Part shown: one piece after another, positions 11,389 to 23,400 of the stretch
Layout of the letters: each line of letters starts with the position of its first letter
Position numbering within the stretch: position 1 is the stretch's first letter
Origin: Xiphydria camelus
Lineage: Eukaryota; Arthropoda; Insecta; Hymenoptera; Xiphydriidae
DNA: 64,000 nucleotides
Direction: 5' to 3'
NCBI GenBank assembly: GCA_963678675.1
Contig: OY783196.1
Coordinates: 20,934,827-20,998,826, forward strand
The notes under the pieces: model-generated
Told to the model about the DNA's origin: nothing
Seen by the model: the letters and a program-made list of their open reading frames with translations, nothing else
Databases searched by the model: none
Made by a program: the position numbers and the translations under genes

Positions 11389-13496
11389 TAGGTTTCGTTC
11401 GAATGCGTTTTTTTTTACACATACCTTGATAACTACCGAAAGCGTAGTGCCCAAGCTTATTTGATATCATTGAAAATAATAATTAATCGTATTGGAAAAA
11501 GCGGCACAACAAACTTCAGCTGTAAATAACTCCGGGAAAGGAATTTAATTGGTTTTGTGCAAGCTGCGAAAATGCCCGGAGTGATTTCGTCGTGATAGAA
11601 CGATCGACAGAGCACCCGGAAGAGGGAATTGCAAAATAAAATAAAGGTCTGACGAAGAACGACGAGGGCGCGCGGGTGTTTTCTCGTCTGTTTTATTTTC
11701 AGCGAGGCAAACGCGTGGAAGAGCTGTAATTGGTTCATCGAAAAGTAGATAGGGTGCGAAGGGAGTGTTAGGTTCCCAAGGGGCGCGAAAACATATTGAA
11801 CGGCCTTGGGAAAGTTTATAGTGGAAAATCTGTCTAGACCGAAACGAAGACGAGGGGGTGTGCGCGAGCTCGCGCTGCTTTCATTTCACGATACACTGAT
11901 TACCGCTTATAATTATCGTCTAATTAGGTCCTACTCGAGTGGCGCGGTACATGGAAAATATTTCGTGATAACTGCTACCACCAGAATTTGCGGATTATCT
12001 ACTTTAAGGCATATAGGAATAACGATGCAGGAATTTAATTAAAATCGTGCGGTATAGTTATGCGGAGCTCACAGAGCGACTAACATTCCATATTATATCG
12101 AGTAACGTAACTAACATATCGTCGTGTCCAAGTGAAAACCTTGTAAGTCAATTTTACTAAATTTTACAAGAGAAGCATAAAACTGAATAATTACCGTTGC
12201 ATGACGTATTCATGTAAGATATTAATAAATAATATTCATTTTGTTGTTATACATCATATCGTGTAATTAATTAAAGCCTAAGTTTATGAGTAATCAGATA
12301 CGAGGTTTTTTTATATAAAATCGGGGAAAAACGAGGTACGAGTTTTTCACTTGGACGCGACGATATTAAAAATTTGAATGTAGTAAGTCGAACGATTCCG
12401 TTTATAGTAAATTATATAAAAGCAGTCTCAAAGGAACTCCGGTGTAGCTATAGTCCGTTCGAACGAAATCTACTTTTTATAGGTTTACGGTAGGTTCGAG
12501 CCTTCCCACGCGAATGGAACCCGATGAAGTTGGCAGGAGTGCAAGGCACGTCCTCTCCATTTCATGAAAACATTCCGACGCTTTTCAAGAGCTCATTTCC
12601 TCTCAGGTATCGACAAATTGCCACTTCTCCATACGGAGTCGGTTTAAAATGGTTTCTTTTCCTACTCTTCGAAATATTCTTCCAGATATTACACCCCCGA
12701 GTGTGCGGTTGGAGCTTTGCGAAATACATATATCCCCAAACGACACGAATTTTGCGACGCGACATTTAGCCCGTTGAATAAGTTATTTTCAATGACACGA
12801 GAAACGCGCGCTAGCGGTAAGTGTATAATTTGATCGTAACGTCCTTTCGAACTCGATACGAAAATATACCCTCCAACGACGTCACACGTTTACGAAGCAG
12901 CGGAGAAGTCGATTCTATTTATTTCGCGAAAATATTCCTGCCGCGCGAAATGGCACGCTTGAGCTCACCTACACGCATTATTACCTATCCCCGTTGATAA
13001 GGATACGCATACATATATGTATAATATATTGTACGACGCCTCACCACGTACGAGTATAAGTAGAGCAAACGGCGTATAGTCTGGCGTGCGCGGTGAGATA
13101 CATTAATATTCATCTACCTCCCTTCCCACTATTCCTGCCTTATATGTATATCGATAAAACTAGATTATTCGCGCGGCATTACCGTTTCCCGATAGGTACC
13201 GCTATTCGATTAAGCTCCGTGTACACCTCCGCCGTGAAGTTTCGACGCAGCGCATAAATATTATTTTACACCTCCCTGCGGATGGCGCGGAGCTGTGTGA
13301 CGCTACAGAATTTCCGGAGCGCGATGCATGCGCGGCGTTTCAATAAACGACGTACACATCGAAAGAGATAACTCTGTGCTGTACGATGGCAGTGCGAAAC
13401 TTTACGAGACAGAAATTATCCTAGATTTAGCAATTAAGATATTGCGAAATGCTCGAATCGGGAATTATTTTAATCTTTGGATTTGCATTTTTTATA
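11389..13496. other. Non-coding stretch
   Basis: Frames of 60-93 codons occur on both strands without domains. A TATATAAAAG motif near 12416 could be a TATA box but has no coding sequence or initiator in a convincing position. A box-B-like GGTTCGAGCC near 12491 lacks a tRNA fold. Confidence 0.45.
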
Positions 13497-13721
13497 CGCT
13501 GAGAGAAAAACTTGCGTATTCAATTAAATCTGCTTTTATGGGTGGGGAATGCAGAATTAGTCTCTCCGACTAATAAATTCGATTATAACGATTAACGGCT
13601 ATTTGAAGGAAACAGGCTGTGATTCATTTGAGTCAATTATTATCAGTCTAAGCGACTTGATCTGCATTCCCCCACCTATTACCGCCGATTTAGTCAAATC
13701 TACTGTAATTTTCTCTCAGTG
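13497..13721. mobile_element. TA-flanked inverted-repeat MITE, family 1
   Basis: The left end is CGCTGAGAGAAAAACTTGCG and the right end CTGTAATTTTCTCTCAGTG. TA precedes it (13495-13496); the right flank is CA. The blocks GGTGGGGAATGCAGA and TTTAGTCAAATCTAC place it with the copies at 6170 and 43896. Confidence 0.82.
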
Positions 13722-16677
13722 CAGCGGGAACGAAAATTCTCGCATGTGTGGCTCGACTATACTTCGCGTAACTTGATCGGAAACTTAGCTGCTTCATTCC
13801 ATCGGGTTTAACGATACGTTTAACGGTACTAGTATACGGCTAACTGTAAACTCCGTGTAGGCTGCAGCCTTCGCAAAGTTTCGACGCTATACTTAAATAT
13901 GGCACCTGCGACTTCGTGCGCGTATGCAGGGCGATGCAGAAGTTCCAAAGTGGATCCTAAGGGGACTCGAATGGTATACGTTGAAACGATAGACGTATAG
14001 CAGACCGTGAGAACTTTAGAAGTAATCGCAAACTGTGTTCACGTTTTTCCATTAATTTAGTTTCTTTATATTTCAAGAATAGTGCTTATGACTTTTAAAG
14101 ATTGAATCCCGAGAAAAAAATACGACAACGCCATATACATATTTGTAATCTTGATTTGAAACAGCTCAGGTCTTTTAGTCAATTAGCTTCTGGCGAAGCA
14201 CACGTTTTATCGTATTCACGGCACAAACACGGGTCGTCAAACCACGAGTCGATTACTCCATTATACCGATCTACCGAATTTTTTAACCGGTGACACACAA
14301 AATATGGAAATAGCTAAAGAAATAATGATTTACTTGTAAACAAATTTTTGATAAGCTATGATATCCTAAAACCACTCGTAGCGAAGGGGTTAAAGCAATC
14401 CGTGTAGACAATGATTTAACCAGCTAATGGGGCTCGGAAGCTATTTCGGTTGTCCGTTGTTTCCCGCCAGGAGAAGCGAGAGTATTCTCGAGAGTATTCT
14501 GCAATACCAACCCGCGCCGTACTGCTCGCCGCCCCTGACCCGCTTCTTTTGCCCCCCTCCCTCCGCACTAGAGCATAGTCGCGTCGTCGCCGTACTCCCG
14601 GCTATTCCGAGAGGCTCGTTCGAACGAAAATTCATTAGTCGTGCGAGAAGCCGGACTAGCGGAGCAGCGAAATGTTATGGATCGGATTTAACTGCAAAAA
14701 TAGAAAGAAGGAAGGGCTCGCGGAGAAAGAGAAAGAGAGAGACGAAGCGAGTGGCGGGGATGAGCGCGAAGTTGGCCATTGTCGAAAGACAAAAGCTCTA
14801 AGCCAAATCATAACTTCCCACTGGCGGTATACCCCTCTCCGCCGTCCATTCTCACCCCCCACTCTATCTTTCCTCGCCGGGGGTCGATTTCTTTCGCGTC
14901 ACTCTTTCGCTGGACCACGTTGGCTCTATTTCGCCAGTTCAAAGGCGTTGTGCGAAAACGTCTCGCGAAGTTTCTACGCTTTCGTGGGGGATGTGTCCCG
15001 CTGATTGGATTGGGAGCGTAACGTCAGGCGTGCGGACGCTGAGGACGCGGCTTCACTTATGGGAAGACCGACAGGTGCGCGCGCAGCGCGAAAGAAGCGG
15101 GGCTATTCAGCTAGTAATTGCAGTTGCACTTGAATCGCGATTATCTGCTCACCGGTAGAGTGTAGGATAAACTTTTCGCAATAAGTTTTTACGGGGATTC
15201 CATTTCCTTCCAGAAGAATCGTTCTCTATGGGAATGTCGAGGTAAAAGATTTGTAGTAAAGCGGATTATCACGACTGAAGTAAAACGAGTATCTGTGTGA
15301 ATGTAATATAATCCCTACGCGCTGGTCGAAGATGAAAGTCGATAGTTTGGAAACTGGAACGCTCTCGGAGTGCATTCCAGTTGCGACGGTATCCACGCAT
15401 TTTCATTACACCGGCAGCTAGGGGACGCGACGTATAATACCCCGACCTTTGGGACCCCGGAGATTTGATCCTAAAAGAGTAACTATAGAACGGCACACGG
15501 TTTTCTTCCATACCATGCTAAAGAGAAGCTGACTGTACGATTTTGATTTTAATAAGTAATGTGAGGATTTCTCTTTCGGTTTCTCTCGTTACGATTTTCG
15601 AGCATCGACACGGAGAAAAATAATTTGTCGGTATAACGTTACGTATTACGTTATTTAAGTTACCGTGACAAATATTTGAGTTAAAATGGTGATAACAGAT
15701 CGACTTGTTGTTCTAATAAATTGATGTGTTATGGTATTATATTCTGTATTGGCAGTTACCGGGCACTCAGTCCTTCTGGACCATCGTGCCCGAGCCTACA
15801 AACGAAGAAAAAGAAAGAAAAGCTATGGGTTTCATCGTAAGCAAGAAAACATGTCAAATATTTTCACCCGAATAGCAAACTATTTTCGTTACCGTAATAA
15901 GAAATGTTACTATAATAACTGATTTTCGATTTTCTTACCAAGATGTAATTAGTTTTATTTTCCGCGAAAAGAAACGACTTTAAAACATCTTACCTCAAAC
16001 CGAGCATAGCGACATAAATTTTTCATTTAATTTATGCGACACCATGTCCGGTTCGGAGGGAGATACGCGGCATTGTTCAGAAGCCTGCCATCCCGGCAGA
16101 GGTCTTGGCCCGTCTCCCAATTACCTCGTCGATCCAAGAAACGCACATAGCGCCGATACATCATGAAATAAGGATTGTTTTTGCTAGGTGGTAATTATAG
16201 CGCGGCGACGACACAGCGAGGGAATTCGGGGGATCGGCAAGAGCCCCCGGAGCGTCGAGTGCGAAAGCTCGCTCACGTGCGAAACTAACGCGGCGCTCTT
16301 TGCGCTTGAAAACCGACGCTAGACGTGAGCGCGGCTTCAACGAGGGCCACGGTGGCGGCTCGTGATTAAACGTAAACGCGTGCGAGCGACGCGTCGCACG
16401 GCCAAGGAAATGAGCGGGTCGAAAAAATCAGAGGGACCTCGTTGATGAGTCAGCGCGACGAGCAGAAGCCAACCGGAAGACGTTTGCGTTATACGCCGTG
16501 AGCCAAGTAAAAACGTCACTTACTCGTTAGGTATATGCAGTTTCCGCATTCGAGCGTTTCTGTTTGCGCGGGAAATTCAATGCCGGGGTAAACACGTGGC
16601 TGAAAGAACTGAAACGAAGCCGAAGTTTCGCTTGAATAATGGAGCGAGTGGGTCGGTGAAATGCGGACATATGTATA
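13722..16677. other. Non-coding stretch with a CpG-rich, pyrimidine-rich island
   Basis: Positions 14430-15120 are GC-rich and carry open frames of 60-124 codons on both strands with no domain. A second CpG-rich zone is at 16190-16560. These could be promoter-associated, but no start site, splice site or coding exon can be tied to them. A lone MITE-like end CACGGAGAAAAATAATTTG lies at about 15609 without a matching right end. Confidence 0.45.
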
Positions 16678-16812
16678 CCGGGTGTTTTCAAACTTCTGAC
16701 CCAGAGGAAAACTTCCGGATTTTATTGAAATCCGTTAAGAATTTGCGGAGAAATTAATTATTAAAAAGTAATTAATATTTTTTTGAATTTATTCGGCATT
16801 TATGGCACCCGG
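16678..16812. mobile_element. Small TA-flanked MITE with CCGGGTG ends
   Basis: The ends are CCGGGTGTTTTCAAACT and TTTATGGCACCCGG, with TA on both sides (16676-16677, 16813-16814). The terminal inverted repeat is short and the interior of 135 bp is AT-rich and non-coding. The TA target suggests a Tc1/mariner-type mover; the family is not one I can name. Confidence 0.65.
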
Positions 16813-17029
16813 TATACATGCTTGATTATTCAAATAGGTAATCGAGTTGGAAGAGCGAGAGAGATTTGATTAAAGTTGTGTCGATTGCAGCTTTTTGCGT
16901 GTTCAGTTTGGTCAATGAAACGAATTTATGAGAAAATGTAGGGAGTTGGTACACTGGAGTTGTAAGGCGCGATGAATCGCTTTGAAGAAAAAGAAAGAAT
17001 ATCGACCGCTACCGAAGAAAGCGCGTATC

Positions 17030-17164
17030 TTTTCACTGTCATTGATAAGCGTCGTAACTCGTTGCTATGCGAGGAAACATCGTAAGTCTTTATCATCATC
17101 GATGTGACTTACGACTTATTCTTGCATAGTAACGGGTTACGATGTTCTGTGATGACGGTGAAAA
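17030..17164. repeat. Long imperfect hairpin, about 135 bp
   Basis: The left arm from TTTTCACTGTCATTGATAAG to TCGTTGCTATGC is complementary to the right arm GCATAGTAACGGGTTACGAT to TGATGACGGTGAAAA. The middle also self-pairs (CGTAAGTC with GACTTACG). It may be a decayed snap-back MITE. No target duplication is evident. Confidence 0.6.
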
Positions 17165-18170
17165 AATACGTGCTTTTTTTCTTCTGGTACCGGTCGATGT
17201 GTGATCAAGTGATACATAGAATTTCAACTTTTTTAAAATTTGTAGTAAAAGAAATCCAACTCGAAATTTATATCAAGTGTCAATAAATAGCGAGAATATA
17301 GTCGAGCGATGTCGAACGCGACGAGTAAACTAGTCTATTTTCAGTCGTAAAACAATTCTCAAAGTAAAGCTCTGCAAGCTGCTGCGCGTACTTGGCATCG
17401 CTCTTTGGAGCTCTACTCTCTTCCCTGATATTCAAGCCAAGCGGAAGTCCGTTCACGCTGCGATTGGATCTCCTTTTGCAACTCAATTGCGCTTTACAAC
17501 ACAATAGGCTCCTTCCTCGTAGAATCTTCCGAACATTTCTTATAGACGTCAATATCCCGCGCGATTTATGTACGTGGTGTATCATGCGTGGATATTTTTC
17601 CGTGCCCAATAAACGCAGATTTACATAAAAAATGTGGAATATCGTCTGATAGAAACTTATCCTATACCTACATAAATACATCGTATGGCGTAACCTTTTT
17701 TATGGTTAATTATTATATGACAGGTTTATATTGATTTAATAATTATTTTTCTCATCCAACGTAAGGAAAAGCAGGCAAATATCAACGTTTATTGTATTAT
17801 TCCATTTAAAAAACTTTCATTACGTGCTATTGCACGAAAAGGTTTATTATTAAACAAGAATTATGTATGAAAACTATTGAAAAACTCATACATCGAGTGG
17901 TCGTCTAGTTAGATATACGTATAGCATTCTGTGTTTCCAGCAGATCTGTGTTCATTGGATCGGATATATTCGGGAAAGCGCGACGATACAGTGGTAACGC
18001 CCCGTAACGGTCAGACGCCCACCGCTCTGTGGCGCGCGACACGTCGTCCGCGACGAAAAAGAGTTCTGCCGGATATTTCTTCTCTGATATCGCGATACAG
18101 CCTTCAAACGGAATCCTTTGAGGTGGCGAGACGCGAAGTACGTCACTAATGCGGATCGTTTTACAATAGT
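17165..18170. other. Non-coding stretch
   Basis: A 133-codon frame on the minus strand (17280-17681) has no domain and starts inside the preceding sequence without coding-like bias. The rest is AT-rich. Confidence 0.4.
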
Positions 18171-18291
18171 TATTTTCGTTATTAGGGCGTGAAGCGCTGT
18201 TTCTAACGAGTGTGAAGTTTGCCGCACGAGCGAAGCGAGTACGGCAATCACACTCGTTAGAACGGCGCGAAACAACCGAATAACGAATTCT
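18171..18291. repeat. GC-rich hairpin, about 120 bp
   Basis: Arms TTCTAACGAGTGTGA and TCACACTCGTTAGAA pair perfectly, the inner TTGCCG and CGGCAA pair around a CGAGCGAAGCGAG loop, and pairing extends outward to CGTTATT and its counterpart in AATAACG. It sits directly beside the inverted repeat at 18293-18452. Confidence 0.65.
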
Positions 18292-18292
18292 A

Positions 18293-18452
18293 TTTTTTGT
18301 CACTAAGTGTCAAATACGAGGTTGATGATTTCACGCACTGCGCTGGTTATTTCACGCACTGCGCAACTTTTCACGAATTGGTGTGTGAAAGATGATTTTA
18401 CATGCGTCGAGGACGCCCATGAAATCGAGTATTTGACACTGAGTGACAAAAA
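18293..18452. repeat. Inverted-repeat element with internal direct repeats
   Basis: The ends TTTTTGTCACTAAGTGTCAA and TTGACACTGAGTGACAAAAA are complementary over about 24 bp. Inside, ATTTCACGCACTGCGC is repeated twice about 22 bp apart, followed by a diverged CACGAATTGGTGTGTGAAA. It could be a small transposon; no target duplication was identified. Confidence 0.6.
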
Positions 18453-19422
18453 GGATTTTAACTCGTCGTAAGTCGTTTCCCACGGTCGAACGTTACCGAT
18501 CTTACCATCGCTTATTTTACAGCCTCACACGTTTTAATACTCGGGTTACACTTACAGCAGCGTTTTTAAAATCCTTTCCACATGTCGATTCGTATGTTCA
18601 ATCACACGAGTGTGTCAACGCGTAACTCCCCCCTTCTCCCTCTCCCACTCCTCTTCCTCTCACCCCTAAAACTTCTCATTACATTTATTCTCCGTATGAA
18701 CATCTGCCAATATTATTTGTAAGAGTATATCACTTCTTTCGCTTATATTTTCCACGCAGCATCCTTACGAAGAAGATCAATCTCTTTCAGTCTACCAATG
18801 CATTATCTCGTCGTTCGAGTGACAAAACTTCTCACGCGCTTTCTCGTCCCGCGACGAGATATTACATTAACGCTTTGACGCGTTTTCAAGTGAAGATATC
18901 CGCAAAGGGGAAAAAACGAGACTGCCCTGCAGCGCGGCTCTCGTTCGCGAATAATCATTACCGGAATGCGGTAATGAGTCCTGTCTATATACGCGGTCCT
19001 GTCGCGATCCGGCTGCTCTCGCTCTTTTGCCACCCCTCCCCCCTTAATCCTCTCTCCGCGGCACTGATTTTTCCCCTCTCCTCACCATTTCCTCCGCCCC
19101 GCCATAGTTCCCTCTCCCGCGTACCGCAGAATTGAAATATCACACGACCGACCGACCAGGGAACGATGATAAATGAGCGCCGGATGGAATATCGATCGTC
19201 CCGTATTTCAGTGGGCGGCGAAATTGATAATAAAACCGATACTTATACGGAGCAGCGCCGCTCCTCCAACATTCCCGACGCGCTACGGAAATTCTCGGGT
19301 AAGTCATCGCAACGTCACAGCGAAAATTAGACGGATGCTGGCGATAGTCGACGTGCCGTTTTCGCATTCAATTTACTGGACAATGACTCCTTCCTGTCCT
19401 TGAGACGAAAAGAATTACAGGG
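18453..19422. other. Non-coding stretch, pyrimidine-rich in part
   Basis: Positions 18620-18680 and 19020-19130 are C/T-rich. Open frames here are short, overlap on both strands and lack domains. Confidence 0.4.
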
Positions 19423-19582
19423 CGAATCGGATCATAGATCTATATTTCTTAAATCGTGGTGAAAATGAGTATTTTGATTGTTGATTATTACTTGATGAGA
19501 GAGAAACGAAGTAATACGAACGATCGAAATGCTCATTTTTATCGCGATTTAAGAAATATATGTAGACCTATGATCCGATTCG
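19423..19582. repeat. Inverted-repeat element, 160 bp
   Basis: The left end CGAATCGGATCATAGATCTA and right end TAGACCTATGATCCGATTCG are complementary, and pairing continues through TTTCTTAAATCG and CGATTTAAGAAA. The loop is AT-rich. The element is non-coding and resembles a MITE, but the flanks give no clear target duplication. Confidence 0.68.
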
Positions 19583-20432
19583 ATTCGTCCAGTGATCCGA
19601 TTCGCCTCAATCTACCTACCCTGTTATGCTTTCAGCATAACTCGTAATTTAGGCGTAAATGTTAATTGCATAAGTGGATATACGAACATAGTAATATACG
19701 AGAATACGCCGTTTGAATTTTGAACAAATATTCCATCGATTCGGGTAAATAATTGATTTCATTTAAGCGATTATTATTGAATCAATTGAATGTCATTACT
19801 ACTCGTACGAAATTAAGTGCGCTATGTTTCAAATCTATTCAGATACTCGCATTTAAAATCATACCAAAATATTACAGAGTAAGAAAAATGTATCATACCA
19901 TATCTACGTATGTACAATATTCATCATCCGTTGGTTCACGACGATCGATAAGTCGAGGCCCGCGGGAGGATTGTCTGTGGCGCTTCGTTCGGGGGAAAAT
20001 TCGATAGCCGTCTACTTTGTCGGCGAGGGGGAACGCGAGTGCTTCGGGAAGGAAGAGCGCCACTCGAAGAGGGTGTCGGGAGGGAGCGGAGAAACGGAAA
20101 AGATAGGTAGATAGGCATCTATCTCTGTCCAGATATCCGTCCGTTCGAACAGATTGTAGGCGGAAGATTGACAATCGGGAGGAAGGAAGAACGAGTGATC
20201 GAGCGCGAGAGGAGGTGGTAGGGAGCGTGGGAAGGATAACGATTTACGCAAGGGGGATAATCCCTCGGTATGCCGAGATTCTCGACATCCTCGACGGACA
20301 ATTGACGACAAGAGAAAAAGAGTGCTCTCCTCGCGGTGTTTAACGCAGAGAAACGTAGCTTATTCTCATCTCCTTGTCGATACGCTCCGTGATTCGAATA
20401 ACATCGACCTGTGGATTTTCGAAATAGGTATA
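19583..20432. other. Non-coding stretch
   Basis: Overlapping minus-strand frames of 60-99 codons at 19893-20311 lie in CpG-rich sequence and have no domain. Nothing else is supported. Confidence 0.4.
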
Positions 20433-20654
20433 CTTGGAAAAAAAATGTTCTCGAATCAATTAAACATATTTTTAAACAGTCCTATGAGGGCACATTTATT
20501 CGATCAGATCGAATATCGATTGAACGTATATAAATATTATCGATTTAATTGAATATCGTTTAGATCGAATCGATGCCTATTCGAATCAAACGAACGTGCT
20601 CTCAGGACTATCCAAAAATAAGTTTATTTTAATGAAAGACATTTTTTCTCAGTG
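20433..20654. mobile_element. Diverged family 2 MITE
   Basis: The right end AAGACATTTTTTCTCAGTG, followed by TA, and the block GTGCTCTCAGGACTATCCAA match the element at 3241-3467. The left end is eroded (CTTGGAAAAAAAATG after TA). The arms still pair over GAGGGCACATTTATTCGATC and its counterpart. The interior is non-coding. Confidence 0.7.
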
Positions 20655-21712
20655 TATAAATGAATGCAAAAATAAGGTATAAAATCCATCGCGAATATCC
20701 CATCCGATTTCGCGTTGTTCGGACTTCTACGCAATTTCGAAAAGGCGACGAACTTGAAATTGAGCATCCTAAAAATGTAATCTCCGTAGGTACCATCGGG
20801 GGCGTATAGCACTTCCCCCGCGACCCCCGCGACTTGGTGGAAGCTCCTGAGAGGATTAATTATAAAAAGTACCGCTATAAACTGGCGTTAAGATCCCGTT
20901 ATTCCTCGGTAGACGTCAGCAAGCTCGGAGCTCCTTCCACAAAGTCATACTTCCCATGCATACGATTACATCCGCCGTGCAGCCTGCAGTTAATACCACC
21001 CCCTCCCCACCCCGCCCGCTTATCATACCGCCAACCGAATACGCACTCGCGTTCATCCCGACACGTATTTGCCCGTATACATGCGCGGGGGAGCAAACCG
21101 ACAATGAGAGCGCGCCGTACACTGCTGGAAGGCGCATTGTATCGCTCGCGACTCTTCGACGTTGGCAACCGACGCGCTCGCGTGTGCGGGTATTGTATTT
21201 GCCTCGGTTGGATGCGACTGTACGGTGTCCCCGGGTATATCTCGACGTACGAATGTAACGTGTATACGTGCGCGCGTGTAAAGCGAAATACGGAAGCACA
21301 GTCGAGGAGAGACGATAGACGTAGTCTCTCTTTCAGTGCCGCATGTCTGACGAACGAACCGACGAACGGATGGATGGACAGAGATAACGGAATCACGCTC
21401 CCCGCAGCGGCGACGCCTCTCTCTGTGGCACACAGCCGCCTCTCACTCGCCTTTTTTTTATTCCCTCACGCGAGCACACATGGAGGACGTGTACATGCGT
21501 CGCAGTTGCGAATGCATATCTGGGGGAGTATCGCGCGATGATAACGCGGATTTTTATATATATTAGATATACAGTAGTGTAGGATCATTCCGATTTTGCG
21601 ACACTTCGAACTATACTCGACCGTTCTCCGTTTAAGACTGCCTGCTCGTTTCCTGCTTCGCTCATCTGACTCCCTCTAAACCATACAATGCCTCTCGTTC
21701 ACTCTTACCAAT
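20655..21712. other. Non-coding GC-rich stretch with long chance frames
   Basis: Between 20834 and 21541 a 235-codon plus-strand frame overlaps 165-, 127- and 126-codon frames on the minus strand and a 100-codon plus frame. The predicted proteins are rich in R, S, P, C and show no domain. CpG-rich sequence with few TA-containing stops explains this better than coding, although a regulatory CpG island is possible. Confidence 0.45.
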
Positions 21713-22113
21713 GGGCATGTTCACGATTTTTTTTTTTTTTGCTTATTCGTTAATACTTGTTGTGCTTATTAATAAGATGTGTTTGTTTTTTTTTCTGAGC
21801 ACTAATTTCTTTTTTTTTAGTGTTTAAAGTTTGACTTCGATTCAAACGAAATCCTTAGTGACGTCACTAAAGCCACTGGCAAGAGCCCAAACCCGGGTTT
21901 GTGAATGGTGGAGAATCTGTTGCGCGACTCTGATTGGTCAGTTAAAATGGCGGTGAAAGTGCGACGCTTTAAAACGAATGCCTTTTTTAACATCTCAAAA
22001 ATACTGGAAAAACATTATTTTAATGACCCATTTTTTACCTACATTACTTTAATACCCTAATCTTCCGATTCATGTACTTTAAACAGCTGTACAAAAAGTT
22101 GTAAACATGCCCA
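21713..22113. repeat. Candidate 400-bp inverted-repeat element
   Basis: Left end AATGGGCATGTTCACGA and right end TTGTAAACATGCCCATT are complementary over about 18 bp. The interior contains a 14-T run (21727-21740) and a perfect palindrome TTAGTGACGTCACTAA centred on a CRE-like TGACGTCA. No target duplication is clear. No protein is encoded. Confidence 0.5.
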
Positions 22114-22162
22114 TTCTCAATCACGCCTTTGTTTCATTCCACATCCTTAAGGTGCAGTTAAA

Positions 22163-22268
22163 CGGCCTGTGATAGCGCGAGCCGAGCCAAGTTCGCGCGA
22201 TCTATCGTATGTCGGTTTTTCGACAAGATCAAAGGCGCACGCGGCTCGGCTCGCGCTATCACAGGCCG
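22163..22268. repeat. GC-rich inverted repeat with perfect 26-bp arms
   Basis: The left arm CGGCCTGTGATAGCGCGAGC and its continuation at 22163-22188 pairs exactly with 22243-22268. The 54-bp loop is unique in the window. It directly abuts the tandem duplication that starts at 22268. Confidence 0.75.
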
Positions 22269-22387
22269 ACGCCCTGCCACGCACTACGCAATCACCCGAT
22301 ACCTTCGCCTAAATACCCGGAATCGCAGACGCCCTGCCACGCACTACGCAATCACCCGATACGCTCGCCTAAATACCCGGAACCGCA
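22268..22387. repeat. Two tandem 60-bp units
   Basis: Units 22268-22327 and 22328-22387 begin GACGCCCTGCCACGCACTAC and differ at only about three positions. The period is 60 bp, so an open frame runs through both, but the encoded peptide is not recognisable. Confidence 0.85.
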
Positions 22388-22397
22388 CGCACTTCTA

Positions 22398-22835
22398 CAG
22401 TAGGATTCAGTTTATCCGAGTCCCGATTATTCGAGGATCCGTGTTATCTGAGGCGATTAAATTACTCGAGTACACCGCGTTAATCGAGGTTTAAGCTCGA
22501 ATAAAACGGACGAAGGGGTTACGTTGCACGCGAAGTATAACTGTATATATATGTACTGATTTTGTTAAATTATATCAGAAGTGAGAAATTGCAATAAGGA
22601 TACATATATATACGTATGTATATATGTATCGTACACATATACGTTTGTTGAAGATAGGATGTACATATATTTTGTATACATTGCTAATATAAGGTAATAT
22701 GCATATTTATGTATACAAAACTGGCATACATAGTTAAACATTTTCTTATCGCATATGTTGCTCCATATTATCTGAGATTTCGGTTATCCGAGGTATGCTC
22801 CCCTTCAACTACCTCGAATAAACAGGATTTTACTG
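22398..22835. mobile_element. pogo/Tigger-like non-autonomous element
   Basis: The left end CAGTAGGATTCAGTTTATCC and right end ATAAACAGGATTTTACTG are inverted, with TA at 22396-22397 and 22836-22837. Subterminal runs of TTATCCGAG, ATTATTCGAGG and their complements (for example CGGTTATCCGAGG) are the pattern known from pogo/Tigger-type Tc1/mariner elements. The 438-bp element is AT-rich inside, with TATATGTATA simple sequence, and encodes no transposase. Confidence 0.75.
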
Positions 22836-23400
22836 TACATATACATATATACACATATCACATCTCTCATATGTATAATATATACGTGCTATCAGAGTGG
22901 TCCATTTATAATGAAATATTATACATATGCCGTTATGGCAATCCTTATCGCGATACTGTCAGTGCGATGCAGGGTGGTTCTCGATAAACGCCCTTGTGCG
23001 GCGATTGCGGTTTAATGAGCATTGATATTATACGTGCAGTGGAAATACTTCGTTATAATTTCTTTTTGATGTCTCAGTTAAATCCTCGATATCTCGGAGG
23101 AGAAATGAATTATTTAAATTCATCTCCTACTTCTACTCCAGTGGTCCATCTTTCTCCTATTAATCTTATACGTCAAAGAGAGGTAGCTACAGAAGGGATT
23201 TAAGCGCCGGTTACGCCAAAAGTGAGTCTCTCTGTCTACTGCAGCTGAAGTATCGCTTTCAGAGGACGTTTTCCGAGAGGAGCTCTTTGCCATTATGCGC
23301 GCTAAGGGCGGAAAAGTCTAGGAATACATGGATATGAGGCGAAGTGGGGGGGAGAACAGAGAATACATCCATCAGAAGATTGTTTGAAATGGAGTCATTA
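22836..23400. other. Non-coding stretch
   Basis: Short open frames only (for example 22994-23203). Nothing is recognisable. Confidence 0.4.

Noticed and set aside
12440..12510. tRNA gene suggested by a box-B-like GGTTCGAGCC
   Set aside because: No matching box A, acceptor stem or anticodon arm could be folded around it.
15608..15970. MITE starting CACGGAGAAAAATAATTTG
   Set aside because: No complementary right end was found within 400 bp; it may be a solo end or chance.
20834..21541. 235-codon open frame as a gene
   Set aside because: Three frames of 126-165 codons are open on the opposite strand over the same sequence, which is CpG-rich and poor in stops. No domain, signal peptide or splice context was seen.
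22268..22387. CRISPR-like array
   Set aside because: Only two directly adjacent 60-bp units with no spacers; this is a tandem duplication in a eukaryotic genome.
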